Origin: Hyaloperonospora brassicae
Taxonomy: Eukaryota; Oomycota; Peronosporomycetes; Peronosporales; Peronosporaceae
Reading direction: 5' to 3'
DNA: 64,000 bases
Assembly (NCBI GenBank): GCA_947650285.1
Contig: CANTFL010000073.1
Span: 186,001 to 250,000, forward strand
The notes under the pieces were generated by a model. The model did not search any database, was not told the DNA's origin, and was given only the letters and a program-made list of their open reading frames with translations. How positions within the stretch are numbered: position 1 is the first letter of the stretch; each line of letters opens with the position of its first letter. The position numbers were made by a program, and so were the translations under genes. Shown here in pieces: positions 12,701 through 24,169 of this stretch.

Positions 12701-14089
12701 TTAGGGGCCATGCGCATGCTGACGCTCAAAAGACGCTATCTAATCGTCCTTATCATGATCTTTATGGCCGAACCCCTAGTGTTTTGCATCAAACATCGGT
12801 CGGGTTAATCACTGCGGTAGACAGCATGTTGATAAATGTAGGTGAATAAGTGTAGTCTATAGTACATTTCTGTCTTCGACATTTAGCTCGTCTCTACATT
12901 CAAAATGCGGCGAATTGTAGAAGCGTTTGATCGCGTTCAAAAGCCGTCTGGGCCGAAAACGGTGATTTACTCAGGTTTACGCTCACCGTATCCACATGTT
13001 TGAGTATTTATTTAAAAAATACGAAAGGGTACAATTGGCGGAAGTCGCAGTCGTCGCTACTCACCGGTGCCTTGTCGGAGGCGTCTCAAGAGGGAGAATA
13101 ATGACCTTTCTTCAGTAAACAAACACCGCAATATTAATGCATCATTTGTCGATCACTGGGTAGTGACGATACCAGGTCGCACTAAATTTGCTAAGCTCTT
13201 TGATCATAATAGCGACGTTTCAGACTTTTATGTTACAAGGAGGAATGAGAACTTAAAAGTAATAATGCACCAAAATGTCAAACGGAATTATTCGTGGAAG
13301 AGTTGAATCGGCATATCGTGCGAAAATAACCATTGTTTAGCGCGAGCTAGGATTAGCACTATATTTTTTGTATGATGTGGCATCTACAATCCAGCGTTCC
13401 CATTATGGCTAACACTTTCATCACTGGCAGCATCAGTAGCTATTCGACGTAACGTCATTATATGATGGCGATTAACCTCCTGTTCGCCCCACTGTAGCAG
13501 TAGATCAAGGATGTATTGTTTAACAGCAAAATATAAAGTGATGCACGCAAAATAATACGGAGGTGTCTCGTTGCAAGAACTCAATCAATTTAATCAGCAT
13601 ATATACCCTTTAAAAGATATAGGGTCGGAACCTTGTGCTGAGATCAAAAATGATGTAGCCATGGTGCGAAGGCCAAGATGATTAACATTTGGCATGCGTT
13701 GTGCAAAACGACGATCCGGTATCTATAAGTTGTCGGTCACCGCAGTGGCTAGGATTGTTTCGTGTTTATTCTGATAAATTTAATAATTGAATGAAAGCGT
13801 CATCCGGGTCACAAATGAGCCGCTACTGCAGTCGTTGACGAAGGCGTCGACAGCCCCAGCCCCCAAAGCTTCATTCATTGCGGCCTTTTCCCTTATAGAT
13901 GTAGCGAACATATAACGCTAATAATGCGGCGCCGCCTCCAAAACTTATAAGCAGACACGACGATTGCGATGGTCACCCATGTCCGTTTGTCTGTTCCAGG
14001 TAGCTTATTCCAATTTAGGGAGTTTTGACCATGCTAAAAATCGAAAACCATTAACTGGTTGAGGTTCAGGACGCGCATCAGTGTCAATC
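12701..14089. other. No identified gene
   Basis: Short frames only. The + strand frame 12571-12849 overlaps the LINE endonuclease on the other strand and extends into this interval without any recognisable motif. The LINE ORF1 would be expected here but is not recognised. Confidence 0.4.
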
Positions 14090-14577
14090 TGTAGCAGATC
14101 TACACAGCTCCTTGAGGCAGAAGAAGAATTAACGCTCAACGAGCAAATTTGGTTCAAAGATTCCGACTTAGCGAGTCAACGAGCTGCTGGAACTTACGGT
14201 CCCTGTTCCAGGGGACTTAACGATTAAAAAAATAACAGCACAGAGTGCTCAAGAGCAGCTACCTTCACAGACGTTGCTATCTCTTGCCGATCAAAGACGC
14301 CTCGTGAGGCACGTGTCTTAAGTGATCAAAAGGGAACTGAACGTTGTTTGTTTTTATCTAAAAGAACACCCTAACGACGTATTTAATCTATTCACTAATG
14401 TTCTAATTAATACCTCTAAAAGGACCTCGTAATTAGTGGATTACAGACGCTAGCCTTTGACAATAAGATGATGTTCTTTTAATCATCTTTGATGGGACTC
14501 CGTCCCTTGTGTTTTCAAACCTGTTATGTAGACCACAACTGTTGTGTAAACCAAACATGTGGTGTAACGTCGTTACA
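14090..14577 (-). repeat. 3' LTR of the gypsy element
   Basis: On the - strand it runs TGTAACGACGTTACA...CTACA, i.e. TG...CA ends with a palindromic 5' terminus. It is collinear with 21330-21817 with no length difference. Confidence 0.92.
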
Positions 14578-14589
14578 CCCTTTCCCACT
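14578..14589 (-). promoter_or_regulatory. Polypurine tract of the gypsy element
   Basis: On the - strand the 12 nt directly upstream of the 3' LTR read AGTGGGAAAGGG, a purine run at the position where plus-strand DNA priming occurs in LTR elements. Confidence 0.75.
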
Positions 14590-14672
14590 AAAATGACGTT
14601 ACCACGAAACATCAATCGAAAAAATTATCGGTGCGTTTTTGAATGGCATGGTCTACTTAAACACCAAACATC

Positions 14673-15897
14673 ATGGCATCGCCACCTCACGAGTCTACTT
14701 CGCTTTTTATTCACCTCGACTAGGATGAGTACGTGGACTATGGTAGCAATACCAATGTCCCTGGAGATAAAGGGATTGTGTCCCACTCCCCTGTGCCTGA
14801 GGTTCGACCTATACAGCACCAAATTTTTTGGTCGAACGCCGTGAAACCACCGCGTCAGTGACGCGACATCATGCCACCGATGAGGGAGAACGCATCATCG
14901 CCAACCACCTCGAAGAGCAACAAGAGTTGATCCTCCAACGTGAGGAGAATGTACGTCGTCGTGCTCAGACCAATAGCGTTATCTAAAACCGTAGCGGTTT
15001 TGTGTTCTCAACACTTGACGTGGAGAAACGTCTCCGTCAAACGGAAGGCCGTATCCTTGCAGCATGGACCATTTCCCCTAGAGGCTACGTCGCCAGAAGG
15101 TATTGCCCAACGCCAGGTTCTGCAAAAGAGGTATCTAGATCCCTTCTTGACCACGCGAGATCCGTACAAGTCATACCTTGAGAGCCTGGCTCGTGGTTTT
15201 TCAATTCGACCGATTAAGTTTGTGCCCATATTGCTGTTGGAACTAACAAAATATTTAGATTTTGTATTTAGAGAATTATTCGCCGGTGAGTTGCCTGAAG
15301 AGAGGGATAAACCATTCATTCGCTGGTTGTATTGCAAGCGACACCTCAGCAGTATGACAGCTCTAAGCGCAAGTGCCGATGTGGCCGATGTTTTTTGTTG
15401 CAAAGCTTCGGTACGAATACGCCAAGCTCAAGACCAGAGTGCAGTTGCGTAATCGCACGTGCTATGCTTCGGCTACGCCGACAGTTGCGGGTTCCAACCC
15501 TATGGTGCAGGGCAACCCGGTGCCTCTCACCACTTTTGTTGAGTAGCGTTCTCGGTCGTAGGGCGACCCTAGCCACGAGTTTCAAAAACATCTACGGCGT
15601 ATGGACAGTCCTGGCGAAGAGGTCTATCATACTTCCATGAGTTCCCCGACTCCAGATACCCTCGCCACTTCACTAGATACTGGTATTGACCCTGGCGACG
15701 ACGTCGTTTCAAGTATCTCGTCACATGGAACTGGTGGCCCAATTTCCTATCAAGCAGCGTCGGTGGTGGTCAATGCACCGAAAGAGGTACAGGAGAAGCA
15801 CCTTCTCGAACTGAGTGCTCTCCGTAAAACATTGGGTAGAACCCTAAGTGCTCTCGACGAAACGCAAGCTCGTGGTCGGGCCTTGAACTTGTTCTAA
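14673..15897 (+). pseudogene. Antisense accessory ORF of the gypsy element, about 400 codons, frameshifted
   Basis: An ATG at 14673 (MASPPHESTS...) begins a + strand coding stretch, opposite to pol, starting 95 bp inside the 3' LTR. With a few shifts and stops it can be followed to a TAA at 15895-15897: a Pro/Ser-rich N-terminus with an acidic patch, a charged Glu/Gln/Arg-rich helical segment likely to form a coiled coil (LEEQQELILQREEN), a middle part with FVPILLLELTKYLDFVF, and a Ser/Thr/Asp-rich tail ending in another helical segment (LLELSALRKTL). I do not recognise a family. Extra antisense or downstream ORFs are known from some plant gypsy elements; a Gag-like or structural role would be a guess. 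In the first part of this interval the - strand shows no pol-like sequence, which supports the + strand as the coding one. Confidence 0.55.
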
Positions 15898-16170
15898 TTC
15901 CGGATGGAGGCTCAGCTTGACCTCCTGATTTGGATTTAACGGCCGATGGATAGGCCAACTTACGCGGCGCAAGCGCCTCCCAGTTTACGTGGGACGGAGT
16001 CCGATACGGCTTAGGTATGACAACGTAGAACTCAGGATGTGTGCGCAGTTTGCGCGGAGTGTTGAGCGTGTACGCAAGTCCCTTCTTGGCGATGAACGTA
16101 AATGCTTTAATGAAGCGCGGACGCAACTTTGTCTTGAAAAGGGCGGACACTACGTTTGTAGGTAAATTTT
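15898..16170 (-). pseudogene. Gypsy integrase C-terminal part
   Basis: On the - strand, RPRFIKAFTFIAKKGLAYTL, then LRTHPEFYV, then PKPYR..SHVNWEALAPR match the C-terminal DNA-binding (SH3-like, GPF/Y-type) part of gypsy integrases, where the consensus has PF.V....G.AY.L......HPVF+V..LKPY. The GPF block is altered (KAF). A chromodomain, often following in chromoviruses, is not readable. Confidence 0.7.
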
Positions 16171-16439
16171 AGCATTGAGTAGAACTTGATATCCGACATC
16201 ATAACGTTCAATACAATCTCTTTCTTTAGCATCGCCTTTTTCCTTCAGTTTTATAGGCTATCAGCCAGTGCGTCACGCACATGCCGTAAGATATCTAATC
16301 GCGTTGCGAGAAACTCGCTTACCTGTTAGTGAAAAGTAGCATTGCTGGTATCAGCAAGCCGGTCGGCGATCTCTCCTCTACAAGCCCTAATTATGGAGTA
16401 TTAGATTCAACGGAACGCGAGGGTGTGTGAGGTCGTTCA

Positions 16440-17110
16440 GATAGAACATAGAAAATTCTGTAGAGGTATGAACAGCGATTTCAACGCAAACTAAACATCA
16501 TTAAGCACCGAACTCTAAAGTTTTTGCATATTAAATATTGCGTAATACGGCACCAATGGCGCGATTAATTTTATCGGTTTGACCATCCGTCTGCGAATAA
16601 TCCATTGTGGCCATATCGAATCGTGTGCCGAGCAACTTATAGATTAACATCCAAAACTTCCTAGTGAAGCAAGGGTCTCGGTCCGAGACAATTGCCACAG
16701 GCAAGCTGTATTGTCGAAAGAAGCGATCGATAAACAGAGTTGCTTTACTTTAGCTATCAATCGTATCCGGCAAAGCCATCAAGTGAGCCATCTTGCTCAA
16801 AAGGTCAACAAAGATCACAATACCTGTATTGCCATGTGCGTCTTTCTGAAAACCGAACATAGAGTCCAACTTAATGGACTCCCAAAACCCAGAAAGTACT
16901 GATAGACTAGCTAGCGGCGCAGCCGCATGAGATGAGGGTTTCACCCTTTGACACTATTCATACGTACGCACATGTGGGCTCACCCATTTGTATAATTTAG
17001 GCCTCCAATAACATTGGCTCCCAGAGCCATAGGTTCTCACGACCAAGATGACCACTCAACGTAGTATTATGTGCCTCATAGAGGATCCAATACCTAATTT
17101 CTCATCACGA
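16440..17110 (-). pseudogene. Gypsy integrase core, broken
   Basis: The - strand frame at 16944-16750 contains SGFWESIKLDSMFGF, then GNTGIVIFVDLLSKMAHL, the first-aspartate strands of the DDE integrase core (consensus W..+.+DF+..LP......+.VVVDR+SKMAH). The next part (about 16740-16540) keeps the DTDGQTDR-like region only in scattered frames. Stops and shifts interrupt it. It would have inserted element cDNA into the genome. Confidence 0.75.
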
Positions 17111-17217
17111 GGGACGAAAATACGAGGAGTATCCTCGACATCCGGTCTATAGCACATCAGGCCCTGATCGACGAAATACTGATGTAGCCTCGCACGTAAA
17201 CGTGCCGACAATTCTAT

Positions 17218-17470
17218 TTATAAGTCCTTAACCTCCTCGCTCTCAAGAGCACGTAACAGAGCTACACAATGTTCATTTTGGGCAAATGCCGCCCCAATGA
17301 GGTCAGTGACAGACGACGACAGATCTATAACATAAGCAAGCTCATAGTCAGGCATGCGTGACAACGCATCAGCCAAAGCATTATGCTTGCCCGGGTTATA
17401 CGTCACCTCGAAGTTATATTCGGCAAAAAATGAGAGCCAACGATGAATTTTCTGAGAGCGATGAGAGGAC
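17218..17470 (-). pseudogene. Gypsy RNase H end and RH-integrase linker
   Basis: The - strand contains YNFEVTYNPGKHNALADALSRMP, at 17430-17350, the conserved gypsy NVVADALSR-type block just after RNase H, and then an acidic linker ending at a stop at 17218. The RNase H core further right (17470-17910) is heavily damaged. Confidence 0.75.
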
Positions 17471-17912
17471 TAGGTCGCAGTGCGCAATGAAATATGATTT
17501 ATATCGATCACAGAAAGCTTAAAGACGATCAGATGGACTCTGAAGTTGACAAGAGCATAATTTATCAAAAAAAACTCTTTGTTATGATCTCGATAGTTCT
17601 ATTATCAGCTTGGGCTGTCGAGTCTCAAACGCGATGACGCGCTCTTGTCCGTCATCATCGACTTGTAACAGATCACTGCCTATGGCAAAGTCATATGCGT
17701 CACAGACGTCACTGAAAGACCGATCGGGATCGGGCAAATCAAAGATTGGCGCATGGAAGATAATATCTTTACTGCATGAAAAGCATCATGCTCGGTGCTA
17801 ATCCAGCACTACTCCACATCTTCTTAAGGGGATTGGATAATGACCGAGCCATGTCTGCGTAATTCGCCCTACACTTGTGTAAGTAATTGGCTCAGCCGAA
17901 CCACATACGTAA

Positions 17913-18710
17913 TTACTTTTGATTCTTAGGAGCCAGCCAATCAACTATGGCTTTAAACTTTGCGGGATCCGCTCTAAGTCCTCGCTTTTCAATGAAGCAC
18001 CCTAAAAAGGGAATCTTTTCTGCACTAAAGATGCACTTAGACGCGTTGGCGTACAACTTATTCGTGCGCATGCACTCGAGCACCGCTCGTAAATGGTCGA
18101 TGTGATTATCCACATATGACCGACCGCTAATAGCACGAATATGAAGAAGAATGTTATCAAAGTAGTTTGTGTATAACCTCGATGTGGTCAAAACAATTGC
18201 GTCGAAAGAAGATTGGATGTGGCCGGGCGCTTGATATCTTCTGTAGCATAACAAGCCACTTCCAGAGCATACCGCTCGGAGTACTGCCCGCTGTCAGCGG
18301 AATATCGCTCCCTATCATGAACAATTGGTAATAACAGCCGACTAAACTGATCGCACTTTACATTGTACATCCCACCATGTTTTTCGATTAAAAAAATCTA
18401 GGGATGGTGTCAGAGCCGGGATGGTGGCAGCATTAAGCTTATTGTAAGGATGAACAATTCGCCACTTCTCATTGGGCTTTTTGACACAGAAGGTCTGTGT
18501 GGAATGGGGAGATTTGCTCTCACGTGCCATTCCTGCCGCGTGTTTTGCACGAAAGAAGTCGTCAATGACGTCACACTGTTCCTTCGGTAAAGGCCACTGC
18601 CGCATAACGCAATATTTAGTTCCAGGATCCAAGTCAATTTCATGACTTACACCTCTATCGGGATGTAAAACGGACGGCGAATTGTGACACACCACGTCCT
18701 GAAATCTCTA
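17913..18710 (-). pseudogene. Gypsy reverse transcriptase, catalytic site lost
   Basis: On the - strand the N-terminal palm/fingers part is well kept (18695-18340): HEIDLDPGTKYC, RQWPLPKEQ, SPHSTQTFCVKKPNEKWRIV, YNKLNA. The second part (18254-17913) has YTNYFDNILLH where Y(V/F)DDI is required, so one catalytic Asp is Asn, followed by HIDHLRAVLECMRTNKLYAN and the conserved FLGCFI strand. The block between, with the DL..GY. motif, is scrambled. The gene is dead. Confidence 0.85.
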
Positions 18711-18861
18711 CCAAAGAATAGAACGGATCAAGAGGATCCTTAAGGATCGAAGATCCACTACGGAAATCCAATGCCGCCTTTGTGTCCTAGAGGATAGACT
18801 CGTCCAATAACGAGGATGAGTTCAACTCAATATCCGGTCGAACGATCACTAACTCGGATAA

Positions 18862-19167
18862 TTATCCTGCCTGTAAACCTTGGCTTAATTCGCCGTCAGA
18901 CATTTTGTCCAGGTCAAATAGAGTATCCAAGGATTGAAGAGTCTCAAGACTAATATTGCCATCAATATGGTTAGTCAAACCATTGACAAGTGTATATAGT
19001 GTATTATAACTAATATCACTTCTTGACTTCTTAGACGTTGGGCGCTTAACAGTTGCTACCCTACGCTGGGATTGTTTCTTCACATTAACATTACGCCTCC
19101 TAGATGCCGGGACAGTAGGGTCCCCGTGATTGCTATTTATATTAGCACGCTCTATACGAGAGCTCAT
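18862..19167 (-). pseudogene. Gypsy pol linker between protease and RT
   Basis: A 101-codon - strand frame rich in Ser, Arg and Lys in its first half (RRRNVNVKKQSQRR) and Leu/Asp in the second (SLDTLFDLDKMSDGELSQG). It lies between protease and RT in the same orientation. No enzymatic motif is present; it belongs to the long protease-RT spacer of this element. Confidence 0.5.
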
Positions 19168-19221
19168 ATCTTAAACGACATCTGGTGAAGTGTTACGTAA
19201 CTCAAACACTTCACCCAATGG

Positions 19222-19490
19222 ATTTACACGTACCACTTCACGTTCATCATCCGGGCCTAGCGCCGAACACTCTGGCTTCTCGCCATCAATGTCATTACCG
19301 ACATTCAGTGAGATTCCACCTCGGATGCCCTCACTCGGTAGATTTTACGTGCTACTTTACGTACAGCATCCGGGCCTAGCCCTGATCACTATGGCTTCTC
19401 GCTATCAATGTCATTACCGACATTCAGTGAGGTGCCACCTCGGCCGCCCTCACTCGGTGGGATTTTACGTGCCACCCCACTCACATCAGA
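19222..19490 (-). repeat. Tandem repeat (~119 bp, just over two units) inside gypsy pol
   Basis: The block ccgggcctag recurs at 19251 and 19370, giving a 119-bp period, and a third partial unit begins near 19461. On the - strand a unit translates as roughly 40 residues containing SEGGRGGTSLNVGNDIDSEK. As 119 is one base short of 40 codons, one unit has lost a base and the frame shifts between units. It was probably an in-frame 120-bp protein repeat in the ancestral spacer. Confidence 0.75.
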
Positions 19491-19700
19491 GGAATTATAT
19501 TCTTGATGTCTCGGCCCTAGGCCAACCATGCCTGCAGCATGCAGTGACTCAGTATTACACCGAGTATCACTCGACGGAGTATAACTCCCTTCACATACGG
19601 TGAAAGATCCCCTCTCAATATTGATGTCATTGACATTGGATCTAATTAATTATGACATACCAATGTCCAGCACATTGACATCTTTCGTCAATGGCTCGTG

Positions 19701-20110
19701 TCAATAGCGCTTTTGTTGCCTAGCAAAGGTGGGTTCATGATTCTCCAAAGCTTCGCTAGAATCATTGCGCGTGGCGCTTAAGGTCTTAGACCTCCAATCA
19801 ATCCAGTGTATATATCGCTTGAGCCAAGCCATACCCAGGATGAGATCGTATCTCGAGTCCAAGCCAAGGACAAGACAAAGTTCTGTGCCGTAAAAGTCCA
19901 AAAACTTCACACCTAAGCTCAACAGAACTTTAGGCATAGTGACGCGACTACCAGTCGGTAAACGAACAATGATTGAATCACCCTCGTATGCTTTAGGCGT
20001 TTTATCCATTTTCTGATTCCCCTCAAAACAAGGATGCCGAGCATAATTGCAGGATGCTCCGGATTCGATTAAGATTAAGCAATACTTCTCAAATACTTTT
20101 ACAGTCTCCT
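19701..20110 (-). pseudogene. Gypsy aspartic protease with altered active site
   Basis: On the - strand, CLILIESGASCNYA (about 20085-20045) is the retropepsin active-site loop, but the catalytic DSG reads ESG. It is followed by the flap region and then DLILGMAWL (about 19830), the conserved ILG.(D/P)WL-type strand. The Asp-to-Glu change together with stops indicates inactivity. It would have processed the Gag-Pol polyprotein. Confidence 0.8.
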
Positions 20111-20329
20111 CGGCGACTAATAAGCCAGGCTTATATCCACGCTCTGTTCTGGCGAGACTTATAGTTCTTTGAGTGTAAGCCCTTCTTTACGCTACATTGA
20201 AGAGAAGTTACAGAAGTAGTTCTATCCCAGTAGGGCGCCTGGGTCTACTGGGTGTCGACGTCTCCCCGTGCCATACCAGGTCTTTAGGAGGGAGCAGGGT
20301 TTCGACTAATAGAAGTCTTTCGTTGTTAC

Positions 20330-21274
20330 GCAAAAGAAAAGTGGGACACAAGTGTTTAGGGTCTTCGCACGTATAAAAATGTCTCAGTTACCGCTGTTGC
20401 TCTGATATATGAATCTTAGCTTTACTACCAACTTCAGCATTGCTAAGATCCATCGGTTCGGGCTTACAACAAGCCAAGTATTTGCTGAGGTTGCCCTCGC
20501 AAAGCTTAAGTAAAAACCGTACCGATCATGTCTGGCGGATTTAAAGTTGTTCTCAGCAAGTTGGGCGATGCTCACAGATTCTTAAAAAAAGAGAGATAGA
20601 CCCGAAAGACATCGGTCCTGGCTACTCCAGTGCGAAGACCTTCCATGAAGGCAGTCACACATATTTTCTCTGGGAGAGGGTCAGACTGCATAGCTTCCAT
20701 CATTTTTCTCATCCCTTGGACATAGGCCGTTATCTCATTCTTATCCTGGCAGATAGAAAATTAGTGTTAGCGCACGCGATAATCTTAGGTGGGCGGCGGG
20801 AGGACTCTCACAAGGTCTGTCTTGAGCGAGTCTCATGTGCTAAACGCCAAGCCGACAGACGTGCCACACACCATAGCCCATCTCTAGCCCTTACATCGAA
20901 CCTAAAGATGGCCAGCGATACTCTCTGGTGCTCTAGTGACCTTTAGCCGGGTCTCATGGCCTACTAAATCTCCCGGATCCAGAGGGTAAGATTTCCCCCT
21001 CATATCCGGAGTAATGTTTGACGTCCACCCGGAGGAGACGAGGCTTAGCCTCTACATCTGGTATCGCCACTTAGCGTGTCGGTATAGCCGACGCTACTTG
21101 GTTTTAAACCTGCCTTAAAAGGGCCGTCTCATCCTGCTTGAAGGCCTCGACCCCCGAATTTAGCGCTTCGAGACCATGCGCAGCAAGGAAATCCACATAT
21201 TCTGGGCCCATGGCCGCTGTCAGTTTCCCTAGAGCGCCCTTTTGGGACTCAGTGAGAGGTGTCGATTGCTCCAT
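20330..21274 (-). pseudogene. Gypsy gag, broken
   Basis: The gag start is taken as the ATG at 21274-21272 (MEQSTPLTESQKGALGKLT...), 55 bp downstream of the 5' LTR on the - strand. Frame is lost after about 55 codons. Near the other end (about 20395-20355) a decayed zinc knuckle reads YTCEDPKHLCP, where C..C....H....C is expected, directly before protease. The region between carries many stops. Confidence 0.65.
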
Positions 21275-21310
21275 CCTCACCGAAAACCAGTCGTAACTCA
21301 GGCGTGGATA

Positions 21311-21327
21311 GACTACCGGTTATACCA
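21311..21327 (-). promoter_or_regulatory. Primer-binding site of the gypsy element
   Basis: On the - strand TGGTATAACCGGTAGTC begins 2 nt after the 5' LTR. It starts with TGG, the complement of a tRNA 3' CCA end, at the canonical position. The priming tRNA would end in ...GACTACCGGTTATACCA; I do not assign its identity. Confidence 0.65.
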
Positions 21328-21329
21328 AG

Positions 21330-21817
21330 TGTAGTAGAGCTACACAGCTCCTTGAGGCAGAAGAAGAATTAACGCTCAACGAGCAAATTTGGTTCAAAGA
21401 TTCCGACTTAGCGAGTCAATGAGCTTCTGGAACTTACGGTCCCTGTTCCAGGGGACTTAACGATTAAAAAAATAACAGCACAGAGTGCTCAAGAGCAGCT
21501 ACCTTCACAGACGTTGCTATCTCTTACCGATCAAAGACGCTTTGTGAGGCACGTGTCTTAAGTGATCAAAAGGGAACTGAACGTTGTTTGTTTTTATCTA
21601 AAAGAACACCCTAACGACGTATTTAATCTATTCACTAATGTTCTAATTAATACCTCTAAAAGGACCTCGTAATTAGTGGATTACAGACGCTAGCCTTTGA
21701 CAATAAGATGATGTTCTTTTTATCATCTTTGATGGGACTCCGTCCCTTGTGTTTTCAAACCTGTTATGTAGACCACAACTGTTGTGTAGAACAAACATGT
21801 TGTGTAACCTCGTTACA
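21330..21817 (-). repeat. 5' LTR of the gypsy element
   Basis: Direct copy of 14090-14577. It would hold the element promoter and polyadenylation signals. About a dozen substitutions separate the copies, clustered at the inner end (TGTAG(C/T)AGA(T/G)C) and near the terminal palindrome. Confidence 0.92.
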
Positions 21818-22605
21818 CAAGATCTCTATATATGTTTCCATTTTGAATTTTGCTGATCTTATCATCGGCAAATACGTGCATAATTCCCAAAAACGGATTG
21901 TCTCCATTCGGCAAGAACAAATACAAAAAATATAATGCTGTACATGCGCTTTTCCATTCGCGAATATTTTAAAAAGGTTAATCGGGATGTTGTGTTAACA
22001 TCGCGGACGTTGATTGTTTTATGACAATAAAACGAGATAGATTAAGGTATAGTTTATCCCGCGTACAAGCTGCTAGCGACATGTTGACTGATCGTGTAGC
22101 ACACTCGAAATATAATGGGCGTATAAAGAAGCCGTTGCGGTTAGTTCTATATTTGGGGAAGCTGCAGCAGACTAAAGTCGGAAATGCAAGAGCTGCAGGT
22201 CCAATAGTCGTAGTTAAACGTCTTATCGCATTTTACTAACGATATTTCCAGTCGCCTGCATTATGATGTCGATGATATGGAGCGTTTAAGCTTCAATTTT
22301 ACTTAAACACGGGAGTTCTCATGCTAGTTTATAGCATGTAATGCGCTAACAGGCAACTTCGATTTGGCGGCACTTGATCTTGTCCCATAATATTCTCAAG
22401 CGACTCCGACATCGATTTAGACGATACCGCTTAAGAATTCGACGCAGTTGTCTTGACGTATGTACCGCCAGCATTGAAATTAAACGATGGAGGCTAGTAA
22501 GAGATGACTTCATTACAAATAGGTGTGCTATCGATCGACATATTATCACCTTGATAGATAATTTCACGCTGGATTCTGTGATGGATCGATGATACCGGGA
22601 TTACA
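21818..22605. other. No identified gene
   Basis: Two overlapping 72-73-codon frames on opposite strands at 22346-22592 are Arg/Leu/Ile-rich and without motif. A small palindrome (catgctagtttatagcatg) lies at about 22320-22340. Confidence 0.4.
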
Positions 22606-24160
22606 TGTCGGTTAGTAACCGACATTACATGTGTGCTTTACACCTGGGATGATATCCCATTAAAAGTGGTTTTAGAACACCTGGTAGCTTGTTGGGGGCT
22701 GACGTATGTCAGCTACCAAGTAAAAAACCTTTAAAAGTATACTACCAGAGAGTATTATTGTCTAGATAATGTACGTTTAAATTGAGGTGTTTATTAAATA
22801 ACAACAAGCAAATATCAGTTCTCCTCTTAATCAATTCGAGACTCTGGCCTTTTAAGGCATCTGTAATCGTAAAAGAGACAATTTTTTCTCAAGGCTCAGA
22901 CTCGTCAGCACACTGTGCAGTTTATTAACTGGAATAATTAAATTTGTTAACAACAGGTAGCTAAACTGTAAGATCGTTTAATCGTACAGTAGTGTTCTTG
23001 TGATGAACTGCCTTGCTTGTTGAGCAGAAAGATTTTCTTTTGCTAGGAGCTGTACTAGCTCCGCTACACTTAGTAGCACAAGTAGTAATTTTTCTTTTTT
23101 AAACAAAACCTGTTGATCATTTAATGATCAGCCACTTTTGCCTTAAAGAGGAATTCATAATTTAAAGCTTTCACGAGCGCCTTGCAATTTTGACTATTCG
23201 GTAGGCCCACGGTAACTTCGGTTTTGTCTCATTTTGATGCTGAACAAGGACAAGAACTGTAGTCTTGGCCAGTAGCGAGGGGCCTCACCTTTAAATCAGG
23301 AGCATCATTAATATACTCGGCAAAAAGCCTCCTTTGACAAACTTTTTGTGCAGTGATTAAATATGCCTACTTGGATGAAGTGTCAACTATATCGACTATC
23401 CGCTGAAGGCGTGGTGGTATAAATAACTGACCTGTACTAAAACTTAGTTTACCTGACTTTAAAAGCGTGATTGTTCAACGATTTTTGTGCGCAAGGATGT
23501 CTTTCACGAGCGTATCATACATTTGGTACTACCCGATACTGCGTTTACATCGTGCCGGTCGCATTATAGATACACCCCATTTGCCTTCGACGATTGTTTC
23601 TCTGTTCGAGAAATAATTTTGATGCGACGATCTCAAAAGGGGCTTCAAGCGACATTCCAGTAACATTGGGGTTTCTTCATCACACTAACGTGTTATTTGC
23701 ATGATGCGTGGCCGAAAAAGCTTAATTCTTTATAATGAGCGTAATCGTTTTCTTTGCTGTCTCTTGAAAGATCGTAAGGGAGGTAAGGGCAGAGAACTAC
23801 ACCATAGAAATGTAGGATGAGTGTACGTCCTTCGTGGTGACTAAATATTGTACGTGTGGCCTTTGCATCGCAACACGCGATTATAGGTATAAGTAATTGG
23901 GTAGTCTTTACGTTGCCTTATTACTTCACCATAGAAATGTAGGATGAGTTTACGTCCTTCGTGGTGACTAAATAGTGTACGCATCGCCTTCGCAACGCAA
24001 CACGCGATTATAGGTATGAGTAATTAAGTAGTCTTTACGTTGCCTTATTACTTTGTCTTTGTTTGGTTAATATTCCGTATTGTTAGGACAAGGACTTCCT
24101 TTATTAATATAAAAACGTTTTCCTTAACGTGTTTGACAACGTTTTTTTTCTGAAGGTCCA
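22606..24160. repeat. LTR-like region beginning with TGTCGGTTAGTAACCGACA
   Basis: The interval opens with a near-perfect palindrome (22606-22624) of the type that starts oomycete gypsy LTRs, compare TGTAAC...GTTACA on the two LTR families in this window. It continues with a string of small palindromes (ctgggatgatatcccat, gctgacgtatgtcagc, gttgatcatttaatgatcagc) and the 127-bp tandem duplication at 23800. A second copy and an inner LTR end were not found, so this is inference; it could be a solo or truncated LTR of a large element. Confidence 0.35.
23800..24052. repeat. 127-bp tandem duplication, two copies
   Basis: Copies 23800-23926 and 23927-24052 start with caccatagaaatgtaggatgag and end with acgttgccttattact. 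They differ by roughly ten substitutions, so it is a recent head-to-tail duplication with no spacer. No coding frame runs through it. Confidence 0.9.
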
Positions 24161-24169
24161 CGGCTATAG

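Larger units (their letters stand above)
14090..21817 (-). mobile_element. Full-length but inactive Ty3/gypsy LTR retrotransposon
   Basis: Two direct 488-bp LTRs (offset exactly 7240 bp) flank gag, protease, RT, RNase H and integrase sequences that all read on the - strand, so 21330-21817 is the 5' LTR and 14090-14577 the 3' LTR. A primer-binding site lies 2 nt inside the 5' LTR and a purine tract directly abuts the 3' LTR, fixing both boundaries. By eye the LTRs differ at about a dozen positions, many of them C/T, indicating moderate age. The 5-bp flanks (CAATC and CAAGA) match imperfectly. Coding regions carry many stops, shifts and active-site losses. An antisense ORF lies between integrase and the 3' LTR. 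Confidence 0.93.

Noticed and set aside
23800..24052. Repeat considered as CRISPR-like or satellite array
   Set aside because: Only two abutting copies, no spacers; simple tandem duplication in a eukaryotic genome.
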